Assembly: GCA_030686995.1 (NCBI GenBank)
Contig: CM060698.1
Coordinates: forward strand, 140,077,106-140,141,105
DNA from: Artemisia argyi
Taxonomy: Eukaryota; Streptophyta; Magnoliopsida; Asterales; Asteraceae
Reading direction: 5' to 3'
DNA: 64,000 nt
In this document: positions 36,430-49,627 of the stretch, piece by piece
How positions within the stretch are numbered: the stretch's first letter is position 1
Layout of the letters: every line of letters starts with the position of its first letter
Position numbers and translations under genes: made by a program
The notes under the pieces: generated by a model
The model's input: only the letters and a program-made list of their open reading frames with translations
Databases searched by the model: none
What the model was told of the DNA's origin: nothing

Positions 36430-37000
36430 CCTAAGGGAATTTAAGATGCAATAGTTCTTCGATCAAGCCATCATAAGCCTCATGGCCTTCAATATTATTG
36501 TTCTCAGCATTATTTAGCGTTGACATATATTGTGATGTGAAATGGCTACCAAACTATATGATCCATCATCCAAGCCACATACACCCACTAGTATGCATGT
36601 ATCACTAAAATGATTTTGAGCGAATGTGATGCTTGTGGTAAAGAACATAAAGGGATCTTCTACCAATGTACCACTTGTCCTAACAATCTAATCCATAGTG
36701 ATTGTTTGTTCTTGTTGGAAAAGTTACTAATCCAACATACTATATCCAATTGTTTTTCTCATATTCACCCACTCACCCTTGCTTATTTCCTTTTAAAAGC
36801 GGATCAAAAAGCAAAATTTGAAGGTGTAGGGTATGTGATGGTCCTTTCTTGATGAGAAACTCTGGATATATAAATGCGAGAAATGTCGATATTTTGCTCA
36901 TCTAGATTGTGCCACATCAAGAGGTGAACCATTCATGTCCATCTTAATGTTTCCAGGTGAATTCATCAAATACTTTTTGGCACAACTGCACCAAAATGTA
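36430..37000 (+). pseudogene. DC1-domain protein pseudogene, right copy
   Basis: 36610-36852 encodes ECDACGKEHKGIFYQCTTCP and LIHSDCLFLLEKLLIQHT, then a shifted frame at ~36840-36960 encodes LWIYKCEKCRYFAHLDCATS, a complete DC1 end. Upstream (36530-36600) matches the minus-strand copy (GTGAAATGGCTAC, CATCATCCAAGCCACATACA) but is interrupted by stops. The pair forms an inverted duplication of the same gene region. Confidence 0.7.
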
Positions 37001-40000
37001 ACTTTTTTAGGGGAAATTTGAATGGGTGCCTAGCAAGAAGCTAGGGGTGAAAAGAGACAATTACAATGAGGTGGATCTTTTTCTCATTGTATACAACATA
37101 TTTGGTTTTTCTTTTTAGTGTATGTAACATACTTACATCTTGATGCAATTGGATGTGATAATTGCCCCAAGATGGAATGACGAAAGGGATGATATATAAT
37201 GATATATAAACTAGACTATATAAGCATTGAAAAAAGTTGAATCATACAGTGAAATCTTACTTTCTTTCAAAGAGAATCTTATCCTCAATTAAAGGTTATT
37301 GCTAAGACCAAGTAAGGTATCACTTTATAAAAAGATAATACAGAGCACAAGTAAAGTATCAATGCTATGAATTTTGAATCATAATGATCTGTCACTTTTT
37401 ATAAAGTTTGAAATTAATTAGCATGATTTCAATGATCTGTCACTTTTTTGTGTTCCAATGCACACTTTACTTGCAATCTTATCAAAAACATCAGTTCATA
37501 ATTAAGGAAAGATACAATTATGCAAGTGACGATTTGTATTAAGGTATCCGGTAACATATTGATCAAAGTGATGCACGATGTGATAGTGAAAATACATGCA
37601 TATATAGTTGACAAACTAAGGATTTACATTTTAAACTGGATAAAGTATACAGATACAAATCATACAATGATGTTCTCATATATTTTGCCATTCAAAGCCG
37701 ATATTAAAAGATCGTTTTACTCTGATAACCATTGTATCTAACTTTTAGACTACAAAGATCGTAAAGTCCAAGCTAGTATGGTGTCGCATATACTTAGTGT
37801 AAAGCTAGCTAGCTTATACGAGTAGAATATTAGCATGACTTGCAACATAGTACAATACCATCAAAGGAAAGTCAACTAATTATAGCAAAAACCGAGCATG
37901 CATATATTATGTGTTTGAATCAATTAGATTGGTTGTAACTTAGTTTATTAATTCCGAAAGGATAATCATACTCAAGCATATTATTTTTTCTTCCCTAACT
38001 TCATTATTGTTACATGGTTATGTAAAATTAATGGTGTTTTTCATGTGATTTTTTAAACAATAAAAAGCATAGTAAGAAAAAGATGATAAATTGTGTTCTT
38101 CACAAAAGTACAATATTTTTACTTTATGATTTTTTTTTTTTTTTTTTTCCTAATATAAAAAGAGATGAAGTATGCTGGAAGCCATGTATCAATCTTATTG
38201 AAGCATCTCCATTATACATTTTTTTTTTTTTTTTACCTAAGTTTATTATTGAACCTTTTTAGGTTACTTAAAACAAAAAGCAAAGAAGGGGTTGTGAATT
38301 AATGTGATTTGCTTAGATACTTTCTTCCCTTTTGAGGAGTTACTTAACTTTTGCTTTTTCAGATTTCTTTGCTTTATTTTTAATAAAGAGAAAGTTAGCT
38401 CTCAGCGAATCTCAAGGTAAATTAACAGCTATAATATTAAAAAAGCTGGTAAAGCCATTGTGCATGCCTACTTTTAAACACTATCATGATATATGAATAT
38501 ATAAAAGTAAACTAAACTAAAGTAACTCCCAATACCGTTTTTCACGGGTTATGGGTCCTAATACCGTCTTCCACGGTGTATGAGGAGGTTGAGACGTAGA
38601 CAGCCTAATTACCCCTACCCATAAAAATAACAGATTACCAACAAAGCACCTATATGAGTGTGTCGAGTCTTGTCAGGGGTTAAACTAAGTACTGGTGGTG
38701 CATACAGATATAGACTAAGCATGTTTGAAGTTTTAACAAATAATGGAAATGTGCAATGAGCATTTTATTCGATCCTTATATTACGTTCATTATAGTCACC
38801 AGTATAACAAAATTCAAAATTTCAATATAACAAAAAGAATCGAGTGGAAAACCAAAGTTAACGGTAACTTAACCAGTTAACCATGACCTGGAGTGAAGTG
38901 ATGGCATTAGAAACTCGCACTGCTTCTTGCATACCCTATATGAGAGGCGATAATCACCAATATGCTGCTGTTATTCCCTGAAATGTGGTATCTATATGTG
39001 AGACGTTAATCAAGATAACCAGTATACACATAATCGGATAAGAACAAGCATCATGAACAACTGTTTATATGAATGAATAACTACATACCTCTAGTAGGAT
39101 ATAAGCTATCTCCTTAAACATCCAGATTCCAGAGTAGCAATGACATCTCTTAATTTCTTTGATCTCTAAGATTTAGTGATCCCGTTCTTATAATTTGATT
39201 CCAATAGAAGCAACCCCAGAGAATGTGACAGAAAACATAAGTACTAAACATGTAAAACATAATGTGAAAGGTTATAGTGGACCAGAAACTGAACGTTCCG
39301 ATATGAGAAGATGCTTGAACCGTGTAGCAAAGTATGTATTAAAGTGAAAATCTTTGTATTATACGCAGATTTATGTCATCAAAATTTGGTATAGGAAGTT
39401 CAAGAACAGAGCAAGGCTTTCTTTCGATTCTTTTTTTAGTATATTGATTTAAGTACACTCAAATTTCATCGACTAAACCAATAATAAGAACTAGAAGATT
39501 TAAAAATTACTATGGATTTACCAAGATATTGGGATGAATAGTTAACAATTTATTTGTTTACTATAATATGCCTCATCATAGACACGAAATTTTCTACCAG
39601 TGGAAAATATTCCATCATAGAAGTATTCAGTATACTATTTAATCATCGACTCATTGATGTATGACTGATCTTCACTCATATTGAACACGTAAGAATTACA
39701 AAAGTAACTACGATAATTACACATACCTGATTGGTGTGAATACTAACCAGAACATATTATTCCCTTGAGCAATTAGCATCATATATGATCCAGAAACAAA
39801 ATATCACACAGCTAATATTATCGACCGACTCTACATCTTCTAAGGACAAACTATTTACACTATCAGGTTAAAGTTTAAGTCCTTATCTCCGAGCGAAATC
39901 AGTTGTTTTTGGCAGATAACAGCTTTAAACCAACATCCATCAACACCAACCATAGATGCATCATTTAGATTAGCTGGTGAGACCTCTTTTTTAAACCACC

Positions 40001-40031
40001 GAGTCTAACTGTTTTCTGAGAGACTGCACGG
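37001..40031. other. Intergenic DNA
   Basis: No supported gene. 38535-38630 is a repeat related to the one at 23055 (CACGGGTTATGGG, GTAGACAGCCTAATTACCCC). T tracts lie at 38129-38148 and 38220-38234. The last ~1 kb (39000-40031) probably includes the 3' UTR of the minus-strand gene that follows. Confidence 0.4.
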
Positions 40032-43000
40032 TTAATCTTTGTCAATGGGGTCTAAATTGTTGTTTGGCTTATCCTTATTTGTGCCTTCCATGTATCCGGA
40101 AACCGAATCCATGTGGACCTCTGATTTAGAATCCTCGGTATCTTTTGTGGAGTTAACAGGCTGAGTTTCTGTGTCGTCTCGGGATGAAATCTCGCTTCTT
40201 AAATCAGATGACGCAGCAGCAGGTTTAGAATTCTCGCGTTGAGTTTCTAACTCAAGTTCAGATGAAGAATCAAATCTCAAATCAGACGATACCGCAGCGG
40301 TTTTAGAATCATCATGTCGAAAGTCTGAATCAAGTTCAGATGATATAGCACCAGCAGCTTTAAAATTATCATTTTGCAACCTGTATTTCTCTGACTGAAT
40401 TTCCGTGTCATCTTCAAACAAATTATCCTGTCTCGTATCAGGTGAAACAGCAACAGCAGTTTTAGAATCGTTATTCTGATTCTTAAAATACGAAGACTGA
40501 ATTTCTGCATCATTTCCAAACGAATAGTCCCCGTCCAAATCAGTTTCGGAATCCTCAATCTGTTTCCTGGAATTCACAGAGTGAGTTTCTGCATCGTTCC
40601 TAAATGATGAATAGCTTCTAAGATCAGAGGATGCATCAGCAGTTTCAGAATCATAGTTCTGCATTCTAGATTTAACAGTTGGAATTTCTGAATCATCTTT
40701 AAACGAAGACTCCCTGTTCAAATTAGAGGATACTGCAGCATTAGTTTTAGAATCTTCATCATGTGCTTTGGAACTCAAACGTTGAAATGCATCGTGTTTA
40801 GATGATTCATCACCGCTTGAATCTTTATTGTCTTGAGAAGAATTCCTTTTAAAATCATATGACATTTTAGTAGCCGTTTCATTATCCTCATTTTCTTGTG
40901 TCCTTGAATTCAAAGACTCAAAGTCTGCATCATGTCTAGATGAAGGATTGTTTCTTAAGTCAGAGGATATATCAGCAGTTTCAGAATCATCATTTCGAGT
41001 ACTTGTTTCGACTGAATAAACTTCCATGTCATCTTGGGATACATCAGAAATTTTAGAATCAAAACTCTGAATTTCTGTGTCATCTCGAGATGCAAAATTA
41101 GTGTTAGGTTCCTCGTTTTGTGTCCTTAAGTTCACAGAATCGGATTCTGAATCACGTCTAGATAAAGAATTCCCTCGTAAATCGGAATCTTCAGGATCCT
41201 GATTCTGAGTCCTAGAATCAAGTGACTGAATTTCTGTGTCATCTCCAGACGCAGAATGCTTTCTCATATCTGAAGATGTAGATGTAGCTGCAGTAGTTTT
41301 TAGTTCCTCGTTTTCTTGTGTTCTAGCATTCACAGACTCAGATTCTGCATCATGTCTAGATAAAGAATCACTTCTTATATCGGAGGGTAAAGCAGCAGGT
41401 TTAAAATCCTCATTCTGAGTCCTAGATTTTACTGACTGAACTTCTGTGTCATCTCCAGATGAATTATCCTTGTTCAAATCAGAGGACATGGAAGTGTTAG
41501 CCATAACATCATCATTTTCTGCATCACGTCTAGGTAAAGAATCGACTCTCAAAACAGAGGATAAATAGGAAGTTTCAGAATCCTCATTCCGAACTGTAGA
41601 ATCCACTGTCTCAACTTCTGTGCCATCTCCAGACAACGAATCCCTTCTCACATCAGAGGATATGCTAGCATTAGTGTTGGAATCCTCATTTTCTTGTGTT
41701 TTCAAATTCACAAACTGAATATCTGCATCACGTCTAGACAAAGAATCGCCTCCCGGATCAGAGGATATGGCCGCATTACTTTTGAAATCCTCATCTTCTG
41801 AACTCGCCTTCACAGACTGTAATTCTGCACCATGTCTAGATAAAGAATCGCCTCTCAAATCAGAAGATAAAACAACAGCTTTAGTATCCTCGTGCATCTT
41901 AGCTTTCACTGAATGATATTCTTTGTCATCATCAGATGAAGAATTCCTCTTCAAATCAGATAATATTGCATGATTAGCGTTAGAATCGTCATTTTCTTGT
42001 GACCTCAAATTCACTAACTGAATATCTGGATCACGTCCAAGCGAAGATTCCCTATTCAAATCAGAGGATATGGCATCATTAGTATTAATATCCTCATTCT
42101 CTTGCAGACTTGAATTCACTGACTGAACATCTGAATCACGTCTAGATAAAGAATTGGCTCTTAAATCAGACGATAAAGCAGCCATTTTTATCACTGAATG
42201 TATATCTGTGTCATCTTCAGACAATGAATCCCTCTTCAAATCAGGGGATATTGCACCATTAGAATTAGAATCCTCATTTTCGTGTCCCTTTGAATTCACA
42301 AACTGTATATCCGCTTCACGTTCAGGTGAAGAATCATCTCTTACATCAAACGATACATCAACAGCTTCTGAATCCTCATCCTGCCGTTTAGAATTCAAAG
42401 ACTGAACTTCCATGTCATCTCCAGAAGAACCCCTGCTCAAACTAGTTTTAGTATCCTCATTCTGAGTCACGTCTGCATCACGTCCAGGTGAAGAATCGCC
42501 TCTTAAATCGAAGGAATCGAGAGCAGTTTCGGACTCCTCATTCTGTATCCCAGTATTCATGATTTCAATATCCACCTCATCTCCAGACAAGGAATTCCCA
42601 TCATCATATATCCCTGAAGTCACAGACTGAACTTCCACATCATGTCTAGACTCAGCAGAGGATACGGAAGCAGTCTCAATAGGCACGTCATTTTCAAACA
42701 GACTAAGATTTTCTTGATCTTCGTAAGCATCACTTGGATCATTTTCACCACTAACCGACTGTTCTTCTTCTTCAGATACATCAGAGCCGCTGTCTCTTCC
42801 TGAACCTGTATCGAAGTTACTAATGTCCAAAAAACTGATATGGTCAAAGGTATTTTCGACAGAACCGGTCTCATGTTTCTCAGGATCATCCCGCCATTCA
42901 ATCTGCACATCTAAGAGCTCAGCCAAACTTATTCCCTCTTCCAGTGGAGTCCCACTTTTGTTCCTTCTATTTTCCTCGAAGAAAACACCTATTCTATCCT

Positions 43001-44609
43001 GATAAAAACATAAATATTTAGTTCAGACTCCAGAGCATAACATTATCACACATGAACAATTTAACCATATATTCAGAACCGAATCATACACTTCAAAAAC
43101 AGCAATAAACCCACGTAACCAACTTTGCATGGATGAGACTCACAACAACATACTTATTTTGGTTATCGATTATGGCAACTATACTCAATAATGTCATGAC
43201 GTACTAATTATAATTTTTTGAAATGAGCTATAGCTAGATTGGTAATTTCATGGATACACAACACAACCCGAATACCTAGCAATTAGAAAGATAACGTGCG
43301 AAAGCTACCTTATCAGAACATATGCTAGTTCAGTTTGGTCAGTATGTATAGTAATATACTTTCTATATTCTTGAGATGTGATGGTCTGATAAATTAGTAA
43401 TAAGCCACCTCATTAGCCACTGCACATAAGCAAAAACTATTAATTAATCAAATTACCAAATTAACCCATTCCATAAAAGTATAATTACCCTGTACGTCCA
43501 TCTTGACACTATCAAGTATCAAGCATAAGAGCAAAGGGAATGAGGACCAGGCAGGGACGGACCCAGGATTTTTAAGAGGGTGTTGCACAAAAAAAATATT
43601 AGGCTAACTAAAGTTACACCGTAAGAAACGAAAATAGTAAAAGAAAATTTTGGGGGTTGCACATACAACAAAAACGTCAGTTTTAGAATTTTTTGCACTT
43701 CGTGACCTAAAATCGGGTGTAGCCCGTGCCACACTCGGCATACATGTAGGTCCGTCCATGGGACCAGGTCATGCGCCTCAATCATTTGCATGGAGGAAAA
43801 AGGACTAGCAGGTATCGTTTTTTAATAGGTAGTGCCAGTGGTGAGGAAGTGCTAAAAGAAAGAAAGTGATGTGACGCTGATATGCAAGTAGTGGAGGACA
43901 CCATCTCGCATCCACTCCCCGTGCTCAAATTACCAAAACATACCACCAACCCAAAATATTCTACCACAATAGACATACATCAATCAGTTATCAAACTACA
44001 CTAATATGTTACCAATCGAAAACTATTTACGCGACAACTGAATGTCCTATCTTTAACCAACTACGTACTATATAGTATATTATATACCACTCTTCATATC
44101 CTAACTTTAAAACGATAATCTAGTAATGTCATTATATATAAATTTCACCCCAACGCAACGCGCATGCATGCAACTATCAAAATTTCACAACTGAAGAAAC
44201 ACCAACATAATGTGTATCCTAACATTCAAACTATAGTCCTATCTTTTAAAACGCAACGTGCATGCAACTATCAAAATCTCACAACTGAACAAACACCAAC
44301 CTCAGGATTTAATTCCAACGACTTGAGTAACAAACGATAACCACTCGTAGAATGAAAGCCAATAGGTTTAAGACTAATATGATCACCAGCCTGACAAGCA
44401 CCACAATATATACAAATCATAGAATTTGATCCTCTCAATAGTTTCAATTTACAATGTCTACATAAGGTGTTTGATGATGATGGATTTAGGTCGGAAATTG
44501 AGTCTCCAATGGCCGGAAGTGATGACGGTGATGGTGGTTGTGGTGGCGGTGACAGTTTCGCGTGTTTTCGGAGGGTTGCTTTTGATTTTTTTATTAGATC
44601 TGATGCCAT
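40032..44609 (-). CDS. Zinc-ribbon protein with long Ser/Asp-rich repeat region (DUF7815-like)
   Basis: Two exons: 44301-44609 (starting MASDLIKKSKATLRKHAKLS) and 40032-42998, separated by a 1302-bp intron. The product is ~1091 residues. Residues ~50-69 form a zinc ribbon (CRHC...CIYC), followed by STSGYRLLLKSLEL, and exon 2 opens with an EEGISLAELLDVQIEW motif. This order matches my memory of a plant family annotated as DUF7815 or dentin-sialophosphoprotein-like. The remaining ~900 residues are about twenty ~34-residue units (SSDLRxDSLSRRDAxIQSVN type) rich in S, D, E and N, almost surely disordered. Exon 2 has no ATG at its beginning, so the upstream exon is needed. Function unknown; no transmembrane segment is visible. 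Confidence 0.8.
43552..43760. mobile_element. Small hAT MITE in the intron of the zinc-ribbon gene
   Basis: Begins CAGGGACGGACC and ends GGTCCGTCCATG (inverted, with terminal mismatches), flanked by the exact 8-bp duplication GGACCAGG (43544-43551, 43761-43768). Its termini resemble those of the hAT element at 16989, so it may be a short relative. Confidence 0.85.
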
Positions 44610-44742
44610 TTTGGATGGTGGTTGTAATTACAGTGTGATCTCCGGTGGTGGTGGTGGTTGTTAGCGATTGGGTGATGGTGATGTAAATTTTTGGTTTTAC
44701 TTTTTTACATTCTTTTATTACTGTTTTGTATCATTTAGGCTG

Positions 44743-44785
<43 letters not shown>

Positions 44786-45187
44786 CCTCTTGCTAGGCGC
44801 AATAGATTATAAAAAATTATGGAGGATAAATTCTCAAAAAATAAGTTCTTAAGATTATTTTTTTAGAAAATAAGGTTTGATCAAAAAATAATCTTTGTAT
44901 CGCAAACAAAGATTGTGAATTATTTTAGAAAAATAAATTCTCAAAAAATAAGTTCTTAAAACCGGGTTTTAAAAAATTATAGAGATTATTTTTAACAATT
45001 TAACTGATTTTAATCTTTTTCAGCAACAGCAACAGCACCAGCACCACTGTTTATTTTTCAACAAAATAATCTTAAACTTATTTGGCACATCTAACCGATT
45101 GATCATTGTCACGTCATTAATTAAGAGGTTATAAAGTAATATGTTAAAAATACTCTCGAGTATCAACCGAATATAGTATGTTAGTTG
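44610..45187. other. Upstream region of the zinc-ribbon gene
   Basis: A GGTGGTGGTGGT/GATGGTG-rich stretch (44620-44685) directly upstream of the start is probably its 5' leader (CCACCA-rich on the sense strand). A long T tract at ~44743-44785 follows, then AT-rich DNA with repeated AAAATAAGTTCTTAA strings. Confidence 0.45.
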
Positions 45188-45203
45188 CATAACTCAAAGC
45201 GGC

Positions 45204-45684
45204 TTATTATCTTGGTCTAAGTTATGTTTATTAGTCGACCAATTTTGTTCTAAGAAAGTATTGGTATTAACCATAATTGAAGTTTGAGTTTCTGAGTTTT
45301 GTGAATCAAGTAATGGTGCAATGTAACAGTAAAGATATGTATGAAACAAAGTATAATTTGCAAAGTAAAAGTTGGAATTGTATTGAATTGATATATTGAA
45401 TTGTGCAGCGAGATTACATATATATATACTCTGAAAGGACATGACTCTTGAAGGATAAACGACACAATGGTTCAAGTGAACCATCATACCCCTTCGTTTG
45501 TAACTGTCCCAACAGAAATAACTAACTAACATAATGGTTTCTTTGTGACTGTTGGTCGTTTGCCAAACATCACTTCGAACCATAAAAGTAATACAGATAA
45601 TACTATGAATTCTAAAATACAAACATTATAAATTGTTCTAATAATAATATGTAAATCATATGATCTTAAAAAAAACTTCCAACA
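45204..45684 (-). repeat. 3' LTR of the ARID-type retroelement
   Basis: On the minus strand it starts TGTTGGAAG directly after a purine tract (GGAGGGAGAA) and ends ...CTTAGACCAAGATAATAA. The same terminal ~25 bp recurs at 47261-47285 just before the primer-binding site, as expected for the two LTRs of one element. Confidence 0.7.
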
Positions 45685-45738
45685 TTCTCCCTCCTAAGAT
45701 CATAGGATTGACAGGATGTTAGAGTCTTCTTCGAATCA

Positions 45739-47220
45739 TCAAGTGATGATTGTGAAATCGTCACTTGTGTTGCTATATGTTTCTGTCTTGATCAAATTGT
45801 TTCCAGCCTTTGTGTTTTGTTGCCAAGTTTGTGGTTGAATCGGTTTGGTGTAGAGTTTCTTTTCTTCTTCATCTTCCAAAATAATACCAAAGTGCTCTAG
45901 CTTTTCTTTTCCTTTGAATTCTGCTGAAGAATGTTTGGGTGCCAACGCCTCTTGATGAGACAACGGACTAAATGTGTCCACTTCTACTCTTTTGGTAGGA
46001 AAATTTGGGCCCCTAGCAGTTTTATAATAGGATGTGAAAATGTCTAGATATTTGATGTAGCACTTCTGTAATTCATCACCTTCTTGTTTCGATAATCCAA
46101 TGAATTCACCAATTGTTCCAAATTCTTGACCGAAATGCACACTTAAGTATCCTCCAAGTCCCTCAATCAGTTTGTAAAGATCAAGTAAATGTATTTGTGT
46201 ATCATTGATCATGGGTGGAATAGGACCAAGAAGAGATTTGTTTAAGTAATGATTATAGAACCACTTGACAACCTTATCAAATTTATAACGAAAATAATCC
46301 CATTCTTGTCGAATAAGATCATCATTCTTAATCAAGTTCAGGAAGGCAACAAATTCATAAAAAGTTGTGACTCTAGTCGAATATATGTTTCCTTTTATCT
46401 TAATCACATCATCTTCTGAATTTGCTAATGATTCAAACTAAGTTTCTAAGAATTCATTATGCCTTTTCCTTAAACTGTTTTCATCAAAAACATGGTTTTC
46501 AAAATTATTAAACATGTAAATTAATCTACAAAAGTTTCCTTCATAGACAATTTCGAAACCTTGTTTTTTGAGTAAATCGATGGAGAGTATGTTTAATGAG
46601 ACTTCAGGAGCATAGAATACCCCTGGTATTATAAAACCTCGACCATCGTCTTTGATAAACACTTCACCAATTCCATATGTAAATAAGAATTTCATTTGTT
46701 CCTTTATTTTTGAAACTACAAAGTCCTCTTTTATATTATGAAAGAAATTTAGATTAGAGCAAAGATGCTTATCGATTTGATTGCTGATATACCAAATGTT
46801 GTCCCAGTGTCCTTGATCCGTCCCCTTCAAGATACCATTTGTTGAGAATTGTATACATTCAGGATACTTTAGTTCAATGGTTGGTTTGTGTATCTTTTGA
46901 GTTTCGATGACTTCGGGTTGTGTTGGGATGATTGGAGACCAATTTGAAGTTTCTGGTTTGTCAGTTTCATGTTGTTCAACTTCTGGTTTCCCTTCTTCTT
47001 GTTTTGTTTGGCAGAATTTGGCTATATGGCCTTTCTTTTTGCATATGAAGCATTTATACCTTCTGTATTTGTTTTGTGTAAGGTTTGTGTTGTATGCTTC
47101 AATCTCCTCTAATTTCTTCTTCAACATGTCCTTGCAGTCATGTGTGATTTGTCGAATGCACTTGCCCAATTTCTTCTCATTCTCTCTTTTCAATTGTCGA
47201 TGCACAAATGATTGATGCAT
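45739..47220 (-). pseudogene. CCHC - protease-like - ARID domain retroelement protein, one internal stop
   Basis: A single minus-strand frame of ~493 codons is broken only by a TAG (46438-46440). Its first part (from MHQSFVHRQLKRENEKKLGK) has a CCHC knuckle (CFICKKKGHIAKFC, residues ~57-70) and a region laid out like the copia protease/pre-integrase segment (WYISNQID..., GVFYAPEVSLNILSIDLLKK) in which no D(S/T)G active-site motif is visible. After the stop, an ARID-like DNA-binding domain follows (FYEFVAFLNLI, LLDLYKLIEGLGGYLSVHFG, EFGTIGEFIGLSKQ). I recall this combination from Asteraceae annotations of CCHC/ARID proteins. No integrase or reverse transcriptase follows, so mobilisation would depend on other elements. 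Confidence 0.75.
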
Positions 47221-47244
47221 CTTCTTTCTTAGATGATTCCCAGG

Positions 47245-47285
47245 TTTGCTCTGATGCCAATTATTATCTTGGTCTAAGTTATGTT
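47245..47285 (-). mobile_element. Remnant 5' LTR end and primer-binding site of the ARID element
   Basis: On the minus strand the ~25-bp LTR end (47261-47285) is followed by TTGGCATCAGAGC, close to the TGGTATCAGAGC initiator-tRNA primer-binding site used by plant LTR elements. The rest of this LTR is missing: the copia 5' LTR begins at 47286. Confidence 0.7.
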
Positions 47286-48017
47286 TGTTAAAAGTTACGT
47301 ATAAATATTAATAAGTAAATGACTAGTATCGAACCCGAGACCTCGGGATTGCACACTTTACAAACAAGAATAAAGTAAATAAATATATATATGTTATATG
47401 TATCGTATATATATTTATAAACACTTGAGGGACTAAATAATCGTTAATATTAAACGTAAGTATTAATTATTATTAAGGAACGAAAGAACGAGGACTAGGA
47501 TGTAATTTGGAAGTCAAGAAGGATCTAGAACACCCTTTGGGTGCCTAGGCCGGTCGAACCCAACCCAATGTGGGTCGACCCATGCTTTCTTGTGCTCCAA
47601 GATTCATCCAGTATAAATACAAGGCCTTGGGGTTAAACCTAAACATCTCTTGTGCACACACACAAAACCCTAAAGTTTTCCTTGTCTCTTTTCTTTCCTT
47701 GGCCGATCGACCCTCACACCCATAAGGGTTTAGGATCGATTTTTTCATAAGAAAAACTTGTGTTTTCGTTTACTTGCATAAACCTTTATTCGTTGGTAGT
47801 TTGTGTGTACAAGAACGAGGTAATTACTTACTTTAGTAATTATCAAGAGATCGATAAACAAAACGGTAAGGGGTTTATCATTGATCTATTTTACACAAGT
47901 TCAAGGTTTATTGAAGTGCTTCGGGTATGTTCTTATTTATGTTTTAGTTATCTTTATACGTGTTATTGTTGATCCTTGCTTCCGCGTATGTGCTATATTG
48001 ATTGTCAAACTCTAACA
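47286..48017 (+). repeat. Copia 5' LTR
   Basis: 732 bp, TGTTAAAAG...CTCTAACA. A TATA box (TATAAATA, 47612-47619) lies inside. It differs from the 3' LTR (54518-55251) by four substitutions and one 2-bp TA length change in my reading. The primer-binding site TGGCATCACGAG starts at 48019. Confidence 0.93.
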
Positions 48018-49627
48018 GTGGCATCACGAGTCATGGATAACATGTAATTAATTACTAAAACGTAATAAAAATCGAATCTTTAATTGTTTTAGATACATGT
48101 TTTTTCTAGGGTTTTTTCTTTAAATTTTTATAAAATTTAAAACCCTAACCCTAATTTAAGGGGGGGGGGGGTCGATTTCCACTAAAAACCCTAATTAGGG
48201 TTTGTGGTTTTCTTGATTAAATTGTAATCACATAGAAACCCTAGGTCTTAAACCGGTTTTGTGAACGTACTTGTGACCTATGTGCTAATTGTTAGGTTTA
48301 ATCCATGACGAAACATGCATGTTAGTCATGGATTTTGTTTGTTTATTTAATTGTCAAATGTTTTAAATAGATCTAAAATTGGGGAAGACTCCAATTAATT
48401 AATATATTAAAATCAATTTATATGCTATGTGGTGTGTATATTGATTTTGGCCTACGCAATTGATACGTCAATGTATGTGACTCTCCTCCATTAAGAGGAG
48501 AAGGCCTTAATTGATTACATGCGTTATAATATCTAGAATTGATTTTATTAGGATCTTTTTAATAAGGTTTGCATGTGGCTAATTGTTTCACGTTTTAATT
48601 ATTAGTTGTTTATTTTTCTTTAAATTACTTGTTTTTATTGTTTTCTTAATTGTTTGACTTGATGTAAGCAATAAAAAGGGTGATTTTCATAAAAGAAAAT
48701 AATATGGACTAATAACGGTGAAACAAAAGTGATAAAGTAAGCATCTTGCAAGGTCTTAAGTGCCGATAGTGGTCCGATTCGCACGGTAATCAGCTCCCAG
48801 GCGAGACTAGCAAAATTTATACTTTATTACATGATTTTGAGATTGAATCCATAAACTTTTGCTTGATTGATGTTTTGTACAAATATGCTTTTAAAATTAA
48901 GTCCTTTAAAACGATATTCATAACCGTGATTTGAAGGCTTAGAAAAGAGCCTTAGAGTCTGCCTTGGTTATCACAATCTTGAATATGTCTTAAACGAATT
49001 ACTTTTAAAATCATAATTGTAGAAAGTCATCTTAGGGTTTGTTAAACCTCAAGTAAAACTTTGTGTATTAATTTCACGAATTGGTAATAAAAATGTTTTG
49101 AAAACTTATGCTATAAAGATGAGTGCATGCATCTTTATACATATTTTGATTTACACATCAAAATTAAATACCCTTATAATTTAAGTTACATGTCATCTAT
49201 CTATAAGAAACACTTGGAATTTTAATTTAGTAAACGTGAGACCTAGGCTAAATTACTATAACAAGGTAAAATTCTTTTAACGCGTGAGACCATAATTGTA
49301 ATTTTACAGTTTCTAAGGTAGACGACTTAATTAAGTTGTGCGTGAGACCTAGAACTTAAGGCATGAGATGGGATGAAACATGCTTACAAGGCAAATTGAT
49401 GAATCAATTTGATGTAATTCCCATAATGATCTAGGAATTGGAAATCTTGTTTGCCAATTATTGTTCGACAGATTACTATCTTTTGTACTTTCACTACTAG
49501 CAGATCAACTGATGTGGTGGAACTATGTAAAGTTAGATCCTAGGTTTTCAAGAAAATTTTGGTGGTTATATGAATATAGCTAATGGGTATTTTATTTTCT
49601 TGAAGATATTTATTATCGAAAATACTA
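48018..49627 (+). other. Copia 5' leader
   Basis: Non-coding leader of ~1.6 kb with the primer-binding site, CCCTAA-type repeats and an 11-12 base G run near 48163, and GGACTAATAACGGTGAAAC near 48705. Its first ~1.06 kb is repeated downstream of the 3' LTR (55252-56303). Confidence 0.85.

Noticed and set aside
48140..48190. Interstitial telomere repeat (CCCTAA units)
   Set aside because: Only a few imperfect units inside the copia leader, present in both leader copies. It is element sequence, not a telomere scar.
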